Assembly (NCBI GenBank): GCA_018350325.1
Contig: JAEVLN010000020.1
Span: 341,796-405,795 of the forward strand
Length of the DNA: 64,000 bases
Source of the DNA: Globodera rostochiensis
Taxonomy: Eukaryota; Nematoda; Chromadorea; Rhabditida; Heteroderidae
Direction of reading: 5' to 3'
How positions within the stretch are numbered: the first letter of the stretch is position 1; every line of letters starts with the position of its first letter. The notes below the pieces were generated by a model that worked only from the letters and a program-made list of their open reading frames with translations, had not been told where the DNA came from and searched no databases. Position numbers and translations under genes: made by a program. This document shows, one piece after another, positions 45,175 to 55,905 of the stretch.

Positions 45175-45492
45175 TTGAATTCCAACATTAGTATTTGTAT
45201 ATTTTTTGTTGAGTTTTTGTTATCCATAATAATTTATTTCAATTTTATACTTGAGTTTAGCAAGGAAATTATTACATTTCTTATGCCTAAACGTCTGATG
45301 TATAATAAATTAAATTTTCTTACTTGCCAAAAAGAATTAATTAGAAGTCTCATAATTCCGAGCTTTCATCTTGCCCTTTCGACACTGATTTGTTTTTTCA
45401 TTTTCTGGGTAAATTTAATTTCTTTTTTTACACAAAAATTTATTAGAATATTTATTTCAGAGATGTGTGACTTGTACTATATATTATTATAA
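45175..45492 (+). CDS. 105-codon hydrophobic ORF in A2 copy 2
   Basis: Two hydrophobic stretches (SICIFFVEFLLSIIIYF; IPSFHLALSTLICFFIFW) flank a basic loop (MPKRLMYNKLNF). It could be a membrane protein fragment, but T-rich DNA yields such frames by chance. In A2 copy 1 the frame is broken by one extra T (near 32838), so at least one copy is non-functional. Confidence 0.25.
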   Translation: MNSNISICIFFVEFLLSIIIYFNFILEFSKEIITFLMPKRLMYNKLNFLTCQKELIRSLIIPSFHLALSTLICFFIFWVNLISFFTQKFIRIFISEMCDLYYILL

Positions 45493-45656
45493 ATAAGTTT
45501 ACATTTTTACAGTACTTTACATTAAACATTTAATTAATTTTTTTAGCATACCTATACTTTAAGTACATGTAGAATATTGAATCCTTAGTTTAATTGTAAA
45601 ATTTATTTAACACTAAAAAGATAAATCCTTTCTAGTTCCAATATTTAATTCTTTCC

Positions 45657-45941
45657 ATGGCTCCATGGATCGTCTTTTTCAAGGCGCTCCACCGTTATGA
45701 AGGTATTTAATAGTTGACAATCTTCATTATATAAATATTTTTTAATTTTTAATGTATTATTTGTTGTGTATTAATTGATTTTGTTTTCTTCCTTAAAAAC
45801 AAATATCATTGATTTCTTTGAGTTATGAATCTGATTAGAGATCCCTCACCCATCAATATCCCTTTCTGGGCTAGCCAACCATCACTGCATACATTGGCCA
45901 ATGCATTTGTAGCAAATTATAACTGGTTCTTGTCATTCTGA
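45657..45941 (+). pseudogene. Broken copy of the 33176-33580 gene
   Basis: Exons 45657-45702 and from 45823 match copy 1, but a 2-nt net insertion (attctgagttatc against attcgattatc) brings in TGA at 45939. The predicted protein stops about 40 codons early. Downstream sequence is otherwise intact. Confidence 0.4.
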
Positions 45942-46583
45942 GTTATCTTTTTGCTGTGCACGTAGGAGACTTTCATAGAGCACACGCCATACTATTTGGC
46001 GAATTTAAACTATTTGTGCCGATTTTGATAAAGGGCAAAATTCACAATTATCTTTTTATTTAGATTTTATAAACTGCGTGATTTATTCTTGCAGCATTTG
46101 CGCTGAAGATTTCTTGAAGGGTAATTACAATATATAGAATATTTTTTTTACAATTATTAATTTTACTACATTTTAATAACGTAATTTTTATTTTTGCGCC
46201 AATAAGCTTTCAGATAAAAAAAAAGGCGTTCGAAAATTGACACTTTCAAAATTTTGATTTTTACATTTAGTTTAATTATTCTGTTTAAACAGTATCGTTA
46301 TCGTTTAAATTTTATTAATGTTTTATTTTCAAAAAATTTATTTTTGGACTCAACAATGTTAACATTACATGAGCACTAAAGCAACTTTGTGTTGGGTAAT
46401 TAAATCTCACTTAATTTAGTTTATAGTTTTACATTATTGGGTATTTGTACAGATCAAATTTGCATTAATAAATAGGTAAATTCATATTTTAATTCGCGCA
46501 GAGTTGCGTCAAATTTAACGCTACTCAAAAATCTTTTGGTTTAAATAAAAAGTATATTGAATTTTGTATATGTTAAAGAAATT

Positions 46584-46838
46584 TTAAGGATTTATACGTA
46601 AGTGTATTTTATATATTGTTTTGACCATTCCGCGTTTCTTTATCACGGCAAGTGTTTCTTTTACCCCGGCGACATTTTTTGGACTTGAGGTTTTCAATTT
46701 TTTACAAGTTTTATTAAATGTCCCGTTAAAATCTATTTTTTTTCTTTTAGAAACACAAAATCGATATACGGCGTCCGCTTCCAATATTCCTTTTTTTTGA
46801 TATTTATAAGCAGAAAATGATGCGGAAATTTTATACAA
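46584..46838 (-). CDS. 84-codon minus-strand ORF in A2, copy 2
   Basis: Partner of 34094-34351, one Lys shorter, otherwise the same protein. Confidence 0.35.
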   Translation of the reverse strand: MYKISASFSAYKYQKKGILEADAVYRFCVSKRKKIDFNGTFNKTCKKLKTSSPKNVAGVKETLAVIKKRGMVKTIYKIHLRINP

Positions 46839-47068
46839 TCTTTAGCGTTAAAGAAAGAAAATATTGCAATGATTACCAAAAAAAAACAAAATTTTAAATA
46901 AATAATTAATTTATCAATTTTAAAAATGCCAATTTAATTAATACATTATTTAGTCTCATTATAAAAATGAATCTCCCAGTTGAAGCGAAAAACGGGAATT
47001 TTGAATGCTATGTTGGATGAACTGCTCGAAATGGCTATAAAGTTTATATTTTTAATTTTCTTTTTCAG

Positions 47069-47158
47069 AAAACATACAACGTATTCAAACCACAGGACTC
47101 GGAGGCAACAAATTTTGGCGACTTAGTTCAATATTTGTTTGTTGAGCAAATTTTTTAA
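47069..47158 (+). CDS. Candidate terminal exon in A2, copy 2
   Basis: Same acceptor and 29-codon frame as 34583-34672. Confidence 0.4.
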   Translation, partial: KTYNVFKPQDSEATNFGDLVQYLFVEQIF

Positions 47159-48442
47159 TTGAGTATTTGCATTTAAACTCAGACGTATGTAAGGCGATAA
47201 CAGATCATTTGATTAAATACAAATCTAAACATGAGAAATGCCTTTTAACACATTTTTTATAACTAAATTCGACTACCAGTCCAAATACCCCTACTTCCGT
47301 CAGAATCCCCCCACAGCGCAATTAATTTGTCAAAATGTTGAACGTTAGAAAATAACTGAATGCTTTAAATTGTCTGAAAATATGTTGTTTGATGCACTGA
47401 TTACAAATTCGTAAAATATCAACTTATTGATGTTAAATTATCATATTAAGTTTACAAAAGCAATCTGAAATTTGCTCTTAGAAACATATGTGTTTAACTT
47501 TTACTTCAAACTTTGCCGTTTGTGGGTCCATATATTTTAACAATTGCCTTTTTACACCTATGAATTGTTATAAATTTGTAATTTGGAAATTAAACAATAA
47601 TTTTATTTGAATTAGTCACAAAATTAGCCAAGCACTTTGCAACATCAGAAACTCGGAAATTTATAATTAATTTTATTCATATTAAAAATAATTGGTGAGC
47701 AATTTATTGTGTGTATGTTTTAAATTAAATTCTACAAAAACACAACCATATAAATATGGCATCTAAATGTTTAGCCGGCGTACTATTTGGCTTAAGCAGT
47801 GAATATAAAAGGATAAAATATGATAAGACTTAAAATAAATAACGTAAGTGGTCAAACAGTCAAAAAAAATTTGCAACACCCTGTACATTTATTCTATGCA
47901 TCTATATAAAATAAAGAATTTTACATATTATTCTGATGTTCAATAAAATATTTAATTTACTTATGTTAACCAATTGTGACGATACTTTATCATATCGTAG
48001 TAAAACTTTAAAATTTCTAAAAATGAAATACAATATGAATTTAGATTTTATTTAAATAATATATCAAACATACTCATATTTGAATTATACTTAAAAGAAA
48101 AAATTCATATTATAAAAGCAACTAAACGCAAAACAATATTGTAGTCTAACAAAATAAACAATTCAAATGGTTTAATCGAAGGCTTAAATTATGTAACCTC
48201 TGTAAAAAATAAATCATAAAACCAAAACATTATTAAACGAACTAATATATCAATTTAAATCAAAAATAAATATATTAATCGGAGAAAAATGAACACGGTT
48301 TAATAGACTCCTAATCAGAATATTGTTTTTTATTTTATAAAATCCATATTTTAAATACACCCACCCTCCAGCAGAGATGTATAATATAATAACCTTGGAA
48401 AGTATAATATGATAACAACAGAATTTAGCTTTAGCACTTTAC

Positions 48443-48634
48443 ATGCTTAATCAGCGTAGTCCAAGAAATGTCAAATTTCTTCTCAAATATAATTATTTAA
48501 AATATATGATAAAGTCAAATGTAAGCATTGAACCATGCGCAGATGAGAATTCGCCAAGGCCTTCACACAAACATCTGGTTCTCGGCACACCGTGGGGACA
48601 TGAATTTTATGCTGGGCTTCGTGTTTACAGTTGA
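48443..48634 (+). CDS. Candidate coding frame at end of A2, copy 2
   Basis: Same C-terminal 57 residues as 36143-36349, but absence of the 197-bp segment brings a different ATG into frame, giving the start MLNQRSPRNVKFLLK. Confidence 0.4.
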   Translation: MLNQRSPRNVKFLLKYNYLKYMIKSNVSIEPCADENSPRPSHKHLVLGTPWGHEFYAGLRVYS

Positions 48635-48811
48635 TCAATCTCATTTTTGGTCTTTAACAAACAATTAATTTAATAAAAATATTTGCTATAAATAATACAT
48701 AAAATCACGTGATCATGCAATAAAAACGGGAAGCAAGATGTACAAAGTTAAACATTAAACAAAATCAACAAAGGACCCAATTTTAAATGTCTCGATAATA
48801 AATAAATATTA

Positions 48812-49013
48812 TAATTTACACTTTCTAATGAGCATATGTCTGTGCGTTTTGTTTCAAAATTTATGTGTGTTAATAATTATTTAATTAATATTACAATCAA
48901 GAGCATTCATTTTTAATGAATTCAGTGTAGTAAAAAATGCGGACTAATCAGCGCAATTTTCATTCCGTATTATTTTTATGAATGTTAAAAAATCAAAGAC
49001 TTTACTCAATGAT
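48812..49013. other. AT-rich, nothing seen
   Basis: Unique sequence after the duplicated block; no features recognised. Confidence 0.5.
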
Positions 49014-49797
49014 ATGAAATTTGCAAAATAGAGTAAGTTCACACTCAAATTAAAAAAAATTGGGCCATATTAACACAAAAATACACCAGTGAGCAGAATA
49101 GGAAAAACTGAAGAATATTATTTTTAATTAAAGCGCTACAAAACTTGAAATTGAAAAAAAAGAGATACAATTAAACCCGGCAAAAACTTATAGCATTCTT
49201 GCAATAATAAAAAGCGAATTAAAAAAAATAAACCTAAAGAAAAAATAGTTTTTTTTTGAAACAAATTAAATTCAAAGGAAATATGCAAAATATAAAAAAT
49301 TCAATGGATACCTTTTTTATTTGAACAATATTTTTAAATTTTGCAAGCAATAAACGCAAATTACCAATAAAAATTGTATCCGATATACTAAATTCTAAAA
49401 ACGATGGTCAAATTAGACAACATTTTATAATGCGTCAGAGGCATGGGCATCCAACTTTGGATAACCTTTATTAAATCAAAAAGCAATAAAAATAAATTGT
49501 AACTAAAAAATTCAAAGGTTTGAATAACGAATTGACAAAACATACCTATTAGCTAAATATTTTTAAAAGAATTAGCATATCCACATGAACAAAAATACTT
49601 TAAAAAAATTACAATCAACATTTTTGAGATATTAAACTTACAAGTGTAAAATATATTTATTTGTTTTTTGAAATTTAATTATTATAATAGCATTAAATTC
49701 AATAATTAAAATTGCAAGTGTATTCAATCGAAAGCAAAGACAAAATAGGTATTCCATCTGCTGGTGAAAACATAATCAATAAATCAGATATAATCCT
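49014..49797 (-). repeat. Dispersed repeat family, copy 2
   Basis: Minus-strand match to the family at 7825-8898. The two conserved parts occur in swapped order relative to copy 1. A stretch with no match (49150-49345) separates them. Confidence 0.7.
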
Positions 49798-50221
49798 GAA
49801 ATAAATAAGCCACTGTGACACGAAACCAGAGGCTTTTCATATTGTATTTATAAATTTAAAAATATTAATACAAAATAACTAATATTAAAAAATGAAAAAC
49901 TAAGATTTCTACAATAATTCCTAATCTCAATAAAATAAATAATTGTTAAGTGAGGCGCAAAAAAATAATAAAATAAAACCGCAATTTAAGCAATAATATC
50001 GGCCTATTAAGTTTTACTATTTAATTAATACAAAAAACAAATAATTAAAAAATGTTAAAGATCAGCGACGTGAAATGAATATATAATCATAAAAACAAAA
50101 AGTACAAATAACGCTAGCGGAAATCTCATTAATTGTCAGATATTCCCTTTACTTAAAGCTAGAAAAATTAAACCTAAAATTAAATATCCAATTAAAACGA
50201 AAAAATCGATTTAATAAATGA

Positions 50222-50302
50222 ATAAAACCACCCGTACAGTGATAAACGTGCCTCAGCTGCATCATCAGTTGGAAGAAACGACGGAAGAAACGACATGACG
50301 GC
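50222..50302 (+). CDS. 26-codon ORF within a small repeat
   Basis: Frame MNKTTRTVINVPQLHHQLEE, then TTEETT, containing the short tandem GAAGAAACGACG. It overlaps the repeat shared with 23554-23632, so it is probably not a host gene. Confidence 0.15.
50229..50298 (+). repeat. Repeat shared with 23.6 kb (inverted)
   Basis: See 23554-23632. Confidence 0.65.
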
Positions 50303-50816
50303 AATTCAAGTTCCATTGACGCTGTTGTTCATTAATAATTTTGCAAAAAAATCTTATTTAAAAAGAAATACTTACATTCAAAATAAATGCACTGGCATAA
50401 ATAAACCCACTGAACATCTTTTTAAAAAATTTGGCATAAGTTCGTTTTTGGAAAAGGTTTTATTTTTCCTGAAAAGCAATGAAAAAAAATTTATTATAGT
50501 CAATCTAATTTTGAGGAGTAACAAATGGCTCAGCTTATGTTTATGCATAATAAGGTTAATTTAATTTTATTTTGTTTTAATGACAACTGCCAGCACAATT
50601 TGCTTTTATGTGAATTTTTTATTTGTTATTTTTACTTATCTCGACAAGTTCCCATCCAATACAATTCAATATGAAAAAAATACCAAGGAAAAAAGAAGGA
50701 AAAAAAAACATCATTAAAAAACCCCTGTTTTGTATACAATTGTATTGAACTTATAACTGACGTTTTAATGATTTAAAATAAAGGTTTTAAATCTTAAATT
50801 ATAACTAAACCCATTA

Positions 50817-51200
50817 AAGCAATAAACGCAAATTACCAATAAAAATTGTATCCGATATACTAAATTCTAAAAACGATGGTCAAATTAGATAATATTTTAT
50901 CGTGCGTTCGAGGCATGGGCATACACCATACTCATAAGGCGGGCAATGAAATAAAAAAACTTTGGAAAAACTTTATTAAATCAAAAAGCGATAAAAAATA
51001 AATGGTAACTAAAAAATTCAAAGGTTTTGAATAACGAATTGACAAAACATACCTACAATATTAGCTAAATATTTTTAACATTTTAATTGTTAAAATTGAA
51101 TTCAAATGTGAAGAATTATTATATTCACATGAACAAAAATGCTTTTAAAAATTCCAATCAACATTTTTGATATATTAAAGTTACAAGTATAAAATATTGC
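50817..51200 (-). repeat. Dispersed repeat family, copy 3
   Basis: Minus-strand match to 49346-49650 and 8580-8890 (gcaataaacgcaaattacc, gaggcatgggcat, cgaattgacaaaacatacc). Confidence 0.75.
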
Positions 51201-51202
51201 GC

Positions 51203-51361
51203 AATGGCTGCGATTTGATTGCGGGGCATTCGGGACGCGAGCGGTACGAGCGCGCTCGCACCGTAATTCATGAATGCGGCCATGAGTTAATCAATAGCAA
51301 AATTTTTGCTTCTGTGGCAAAAAAAAACCACAACCGTGGCAAAATACATTATATTGACTAA
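51203..51361 (+). CDS. GC-rich open frame with an HECGH motif
   Basis: Reads NGCDLIAGHSGRERYERART, then VIHECGHELINS, and runs on into repeat DNA (51326-51384, also at 55847). The GC-rich part includes the palindrome GAGCGCGCTC. HECGH fits HExxH but no third ligand follows. It resembles the 21.6-kb frame (AG...KAR...HE.GH.L). Low confidence as a gene. Confidence 0.2.
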   Translation, partial: NGCDLIAGHSGRERYERARTVIHECGHELINSKIFASVAKKNHNRGKIHYID

Positions 51362-51384
51362 ACGAAAAAATTTAATATAAAAGA
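51326..51384 (+). repeat. 59-bp direct repeat with 55847-55905
   Basis: Shared text ACAACCGTGGCAAAAT, CATTATATTGACTAAACG and AAAAGAC, with a few mismatches. Confidence 0.75.
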
Positions 51385-52750
51385 CAAATAGCTGAGATTT
51401 TAACTGCGTCAATTAAATAATAATAATGAGAATAATTAAATCCTAAGTGTTGAATCAATTTAAACGCTGCTTTACAAAAAGCAAACAATTTAATTTATTA
51501 AATTAAACTAAAATTAATGCATTCATTTTATTTAAATAAAACCAAAAGTAGCCCAAATAATTGTATGAAGCTTAATTAAAGGCATTCTTTATTCTCTGTT
51601 AAAAATATAAAAATTATAAACCAAAAATAAATAACGGATTGTTAAATAAAAAAATTGTTGTGTTAAAAAAAGTTAGACTAATTGAATTTTTGGGTTTTCC
51701 CTGGTGCATTTGCTGCCTTATTTTAAGTATTCAAATTGCTCATGATTTTGCCGTTTTTAGCGATTATTATGACGTACAAGGATAAAGCCTGTGGATGCAT
51801 AAATAACACAATTAATAAGATTTTGAAAAAGAATATGATTTAAAGTAATATTTAAAATTGAATAAAAACCTAATTTAGCAGTATCATATAACGTTACTTT
51901 AAATTAAGCATTTAAAAAAAAAGAAATCGGAAAATAAAAAAGTTTATAATATAACTTTATCCATATTAGTTAAATTATTGCCAACAAATAATTAAAAAAA
52001 TATATTCAATTGAAATTTTCAATTAAAGTAAGAATTTTAAAAATCGATAGCCACAAACTTCTTTTTTGTTGTATTTGCTTAATATATTACATATCTCTCA
52101 ATTATTTATTGTTTTTTTTCACTATTGCTCCCTTAGAATTTTCTGAGATTTTGATAGGCTTTCCACTTCTCCAAGTTAACCGAAAAAAGATAAATAACTG
52201 TGCAATGAATTTAAATAATTTGAAGTTAAACTTTTACGTTGAAACTGCCCCCGAATTAACAAAATGTTAGAAATGCCCACAAGAGTTCAATTTTTTATAT
52301 TACTTTAAATATTAAGACTCATCAGTAAATGAAATAATTTCCTAAACTCTTGGATATTAAAATATAAAACATCAACCATTTAATAATATTAACTTAATGA
52401 GTGATTCAATAGAACAAAAGAAACCGAGGTCAAAACATCATGATTGATTGATCGATAAACCTATTAAATTCCACAAAATGTACAACAGAAAAAGGTCTTT
52501 GGCATATAAATTTTTAATTTTAAAGAATTTAATTCTTTGGAGATAGAAAGATGAAGTTCAAAAAATGATATAACTGCAGCATATTGAAACAATAGGTTGA
52601 CAGTGCCAAAGTCAAATAGAAATCAAATAGCAATTTAGCAACACAAAGTTAATAAAATAATATATCAAAAGGAATATATATATATATATATAGCACGTAT
52701 TATTAATTAGGTTTAATAAAAAGATTTTTATATTTTATTAAAGCACAAAA
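51385..52750. other. AT-rich; TA microsatellite at 52672-52693
   Basis: The only long ORF (52010-52270) is AT-rich with a hydrophobic stretch and no splice support. Otherwise nothing. Confidence 0.4.
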
Positions 52751-52867
52751 ATGAAAAGTTCAAAAGCCTTAAATCGCCATGGGTGGAAAAGACGGCTGCG
52801 AGTCCAATTAGCCATCAAGTTAAGAAAAAAAAATATAAGAATGGTTATTAATCAGCTAAATATATAA
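52751..52867 (+). CDS. 38-aa very basic ORF
   Basis: ATG 52751: MKSSKALNRHGWKRRLRVQL, then AIKLRKKNIRMVINQLNI. Fourteen of 38 residues are Lys, Arg or His. A competing ATG frame (MGGKDGCESN) overlaps. No family recognised. Confidence 0.25.
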   Translation: MKSSKALNRHGWKRRLRVQLAIKLRKKNIRMVINQLNI

Positions 52868-52923
52868 TTTATATAAAACTAAAAGCAAAAGAATAAATTT
52901 TAATAAAAGAGAGTAACAAGTAG

Positions 52924-53027
52924 GGTAGCTGCGTCTACTTTCTATGCCTTAATGGTACAATTTAAAAAAATATTTAAATTTTCAAGTTATAAATTATAAT
53001 AGAATTTATAATTATACTACCCTACCC
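52924..53027. repeat. Possible short palindromic MITE
   Basis: GTAGGGTAG at the left and CTACCCTAC at the right of about 105 bp. Only about 9 bp of inverted repeat and no clear target duplication. Confidence 0.3.
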
Positions 53028-53158
53028 AGGTTTTTTTCCGCAAGCTTATCAACACAGTTACGCAATAACATAAACTAAAACGTCTACTTAACTACAAATT
53101 TAATTGGATATTTTTAATCGATTTATTAACCATTTGTTTGTGCAAAATTGGCTGATAG

Positions 53159-53728
53159 TAGGGCTGGCATTTATATGCACATGCATATTTTTTTCCTGAA
53201 CTGGGAACGGTCTGAAACGCACGAAAAACGTGTTTTCATCTTGGTTTGAAGCTTCTAGAACGCATTTCCATGAGCATATTTTGCATATTTTTGCATATTT
53301 CACGATTTATGTGCATATTTGCATATTTGTGCATATTTCGCTATTTATGTGAATATTTTATGTACATATTTTGGCATTTTTGCCATTTTTATCCATATTT
53401 CGCTATTTTTCAAAAATTCCTTAACAAAAATGCAATAAAAATGAAAAATATACCCCTAAAGATCGACTTTTTCAAAATTTTCAAACATGCACCCCTAAAA
53501 ATTGATTTTTTAAAAATTTTCAAAAATGCACCCCTAAAAATTGACTTTTTAAAAATTTTCGAAAATGCACCCCTAAAAATTGACTTTTTCGTGATTTGGG
53601 GAAATTATATTGAATTTGGAAAAATTTATGTGCATATTTTGCAATTTTTATGTGCATATTTTGCAATTTTTGGTGCATATTTTATGCGCATATTTCAAGA
53701 TTTTATGTGCATATAAATGCCATCCCTA
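53159..53728. mobile_element. hAT-like element built on GCATATTT repeats, about 570 bp
   Basis: Termini TAGGGCTGGCATTTATATGC / GCATATAAATGCCATCCCTA form a near-perfect inverted repeat. Flanks GCTGATAG and CTGATGAG could be a degraded 8-bp duplication. GTGCATATTT phrases fill both ends. The centre (53450-53590) has about four units of a 39-bp repeat beginning ACCCCTAAAAATTG. The 156-codon frame across it merely translates these repeats. Confidence 0.8.
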
Positions 53729-53758
53729 CTGATGAGTGCTGACTAAACCAATTCATTG

Positions 53759-53960
53759 ATTTTTTCGGGGGGGGGGGGAGTGCACAGACGATCATCTTTA
53801 GTCGATGCTCATTGCCTCCAACAAACCCAATCAATTTGATTTTTTGCTTTTCTTTTTTTTTATTTGAAATATGCAAATGTTACGAAAAGAGAAAGCCATA
53901 AATTTTTCGATTAGAACAACTTTTTTAGTCAATATAAATAATTATTGGAGATTTCTGCTT
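53759..53960 (+). repeat. G12 tract and flanking repeat, copy 1
   Basis: CATTGATTTTTTC then twelve G (53767-53778). About 150 bp later comes GATTAGAACAACTTTTTTAG, matching AATTAGAGCGACTTTTTTAG at 63433. The pair 53759/63247 shares both landmarks at similar spacing. Confidence 0.5.
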
Positions 53961-54182
53961 GTGCACAATTTCCTATAATTCTTCTTTTACCAGAAATGAT
54001 ATCACACATTGCTGGGGAAGTTAAAAAAAATTAATAATGCAAAAATACGTTAGATTGCGATATAACAAAAAAAATCCGATTGAAAATACAAAATAATTAT
54101 ATCACAACCTAAAAAAAATTTCAAATTAAAAGCAAATTGTGTATTCATTGTAATAAATAATTTTAAAAAACTTATTAAATAA

Positions 54183-54383
54183 TGCCAAAAACATTTAAAT
54201 TGCAATTATGAACTACAAGGAATTTACGTTGCTTTGTTGCCAATAAAAAAGTCATTAACCGCATTCCTCTGCCAAATTGAAAAATATCTCAGAAAGCAAA
54301 TTAACAATGAATGGCACTCTTTTGATACAGCTCAGCTTACCATGAGACGAAAGAATCTTCAAAGAATTAAAACAATTAACTAA
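54183..54383 (+). CDS. 66-codon open frame, candidate exon
   Basis: Stop-to-stop frame without an early ATG: CQKHLNCNYELQGIYVALLP, then IKKSLTAFLCQIEKYLRKQI, NNEWHSFDTAQLTMRRKNLQ and RIKTIN. Coding-like throughout, with a basic C-terminus. An internal ATG is at 54339. No convincing acceptor found. No family recognised. Confidence 0.35.
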   Translation, partial: CQKHLNCNYELQGIYVALLPIKKSLTAFLCQIEKYLRKQINNEWHSFDTAQLTMRRKNLQRIKTIN

Positions 54384-54393
54384 TTATGTAAGC

Positions 54394-54483
54394 ATGGAAT
54401 GTCATGCTCAAAGCAGCTTCAGTGTATCCTCAGGTCTACAAAGCCCTAAAAATCAAGGTTTAAAGAAAAACACTTTAATTTAA
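54394..54483 (+). CDS. 29-aa ORF, Ser-rich
   Basis: ATG 54394: MECHAQSSFSVSSGLQSPKN, then QGLKKNTLI. It lies 10 bp after the previous frame. No family recognised. Confidence 0.2.
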   Translation: MECHAQSSFSVSSGLQSPKNQGLKKNTLI

Positions 54484-55362
54484 AAAAATATGACGAAGAA
54501 AAAAAAAGTTTGAAATATCATAGTCATTAAGAAAAATAAATAAAGCCAAGCAATTATTATGTGTTTCATTATAAATATTATGATTCATGATAATTTGTCG
54601 ACTTAAGGAACAAAAATATTAAATTAAACCATTTTTCATACACGAAACAAGTTAAACCTTTTAAAAGGAAAAAAATTCAACTGCTATATATTATATTTTT
54701 AAATTTAATAGCTAAAGTGTAAGAGAAACAATAATTTACGTATTTAATAAAATATATTTGTACAGAAGTATTGAAATTATAAAGCAGAAATAAATATTTA
54801 ACTTTCTAGCGCTCTTTATTTTATTCAATTGGTAAACTTCGCCAAGCATGTGTCCGCAAAATTTTAAAATTGTTATTTTGTATCGAATTTTATTGGATCA
54901 AAATATAGTAAACTAAATCCTCGGTGATTAATAGATCTATTTCTTCTCTTAGTACAAAACATAAACTATACTATAATAACTTAAATATATTCAATTTATT
55001 GTTAGTTTAAACTGTACCTAAGCAAATAATTGGCAAGAATTCTTTAAACAAAATTTATTCGCTGCAACATCAAACACCCACATCTCAAACATAATTAAAA
55101 TGAATTTTTCCCGATAAACATTTTATGAATTGAAAAATGTTGGCACTAACCAAAATCTATCCGTCTCAATTTCAAATTTGCTATGGCAGATGAAAAGCTT
55201 GGTTTGTAAAATCCCTTTGCGCAAAACCATTCAATAAACAACGTTTACATAAAATTTATCAAATCTCTACAAAAAGTTGCAAACCTGAAGACCTGCAAGT
55301 TCGTCTAGACTCAATGGTAAATACAAATGCCGCTCAGAATAAAAGTTAAATATAGCTCAAAT
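54484..55362. other. AT-rich; short frames near 55125-55345
   Basis: Frames NVGTNQNLSVSISNLLWQMK (about 55137-55233) and STKSCKPEDLQVRLDSMVNT (about 55265-55350; donor-like ATG|GTAAAT inside) are open and coding-like but overlap other open frames. Confidence 0.25.
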
Positions 55363-55539
55363 AAATAAAAATATGCCCTAAATAAATCCAAATCTAAATA
55401 TAGCTCAAGTGCACAACTCCTTAAATTTTTAGTTCTAACGCTAAAAATTGAAAAAGATAATAAGAATGTGAAAAAAACTCCGCCTTGTGACCAGCCGTTT
55501 TACGCCTGTCTGCTTGTGCTGTTTTTTCTTTTAAAATAA
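55363..55539 (+). CDS. 58-codon open frame with C-terminal membrane segment
   Basis: Its last third, VKKTPPCDQPFYACLLVLFF, then LLK and a stop at 55537, is GC-richer and hydrophobic. The start is unclear (no ATG). Could be a tail-anchored segment. No family recognised. Confidence 0.25.
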
Positions 55540-55684
55540 TTTTATTATTACGAAATTTATTTCATAATTAGAATTTCAAACAAAAGCAAAATAAACAAAA
55601 AAGTTATTTTGTAGCGTGTAGTGGACACCTTTCCCCTATGAAATATAAATAAAAAATAAAATTATTTTAAACGCGTTTGAAACT

Positions 55685-55735
55685 AGAAAAACGGTTTGGT
55701 CGAAAACCGGTTTTTTTTGGATTTTAAACCGGATT
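55685..55735. repeat. ACCGGTTTT-rich patch
   Basis: AAACGGTTTGG, AAACCGGTTTTTTTT and AAACCGGATT follow one another, in the same style as the ends of the hAT-like elements here. No termini found. Confidence 0.3.
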
Positions 55736-55846
55736 GCATCGACTTAAAACGATTTTAATAAATAATACACACAAAAAACTGTTGAATTAATTTAACAATA
55801 AAATGAATAACGCAATGGCTTATTTGAAAATCGTTAAATCGCAAAC

Positions 55847-55905
55847 ACAACCGTGGCAAAATCCATTATATTGACTAAACGAAAAACTTAATGTAAAAGA
55901 CTTCT
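55847..55905 (+). repeat. 59-bp direct repeat with 51326-51384
   Basis: See 51326-51384. Confidence 0.75.

Larger units (their letters stand above)
45093..48811 (+). repeat. Segmental duplication, segment A2 copy 2
   Basis: Partner of 32612-36530, ending at aataaatatta where copy 1 joins B and this copy joins unrelated AT-rich DNA. Lacks the 197 bp found at 35977-36173. Confidence 0.93.

Noticed and set aside
52672..52693. TA-rich stretch as a TATA promoter
   Set aside because: It is a TA microsatellite with no initiator or coding exon downstream.
53246..53716. 156-codon ORF, the longest in the window
   Set aside because: It translates the GCATATTT phrases and the 39-bp repeats of a hAT-like element (PLKIDFLKIF repeated four times). 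Not a gene.
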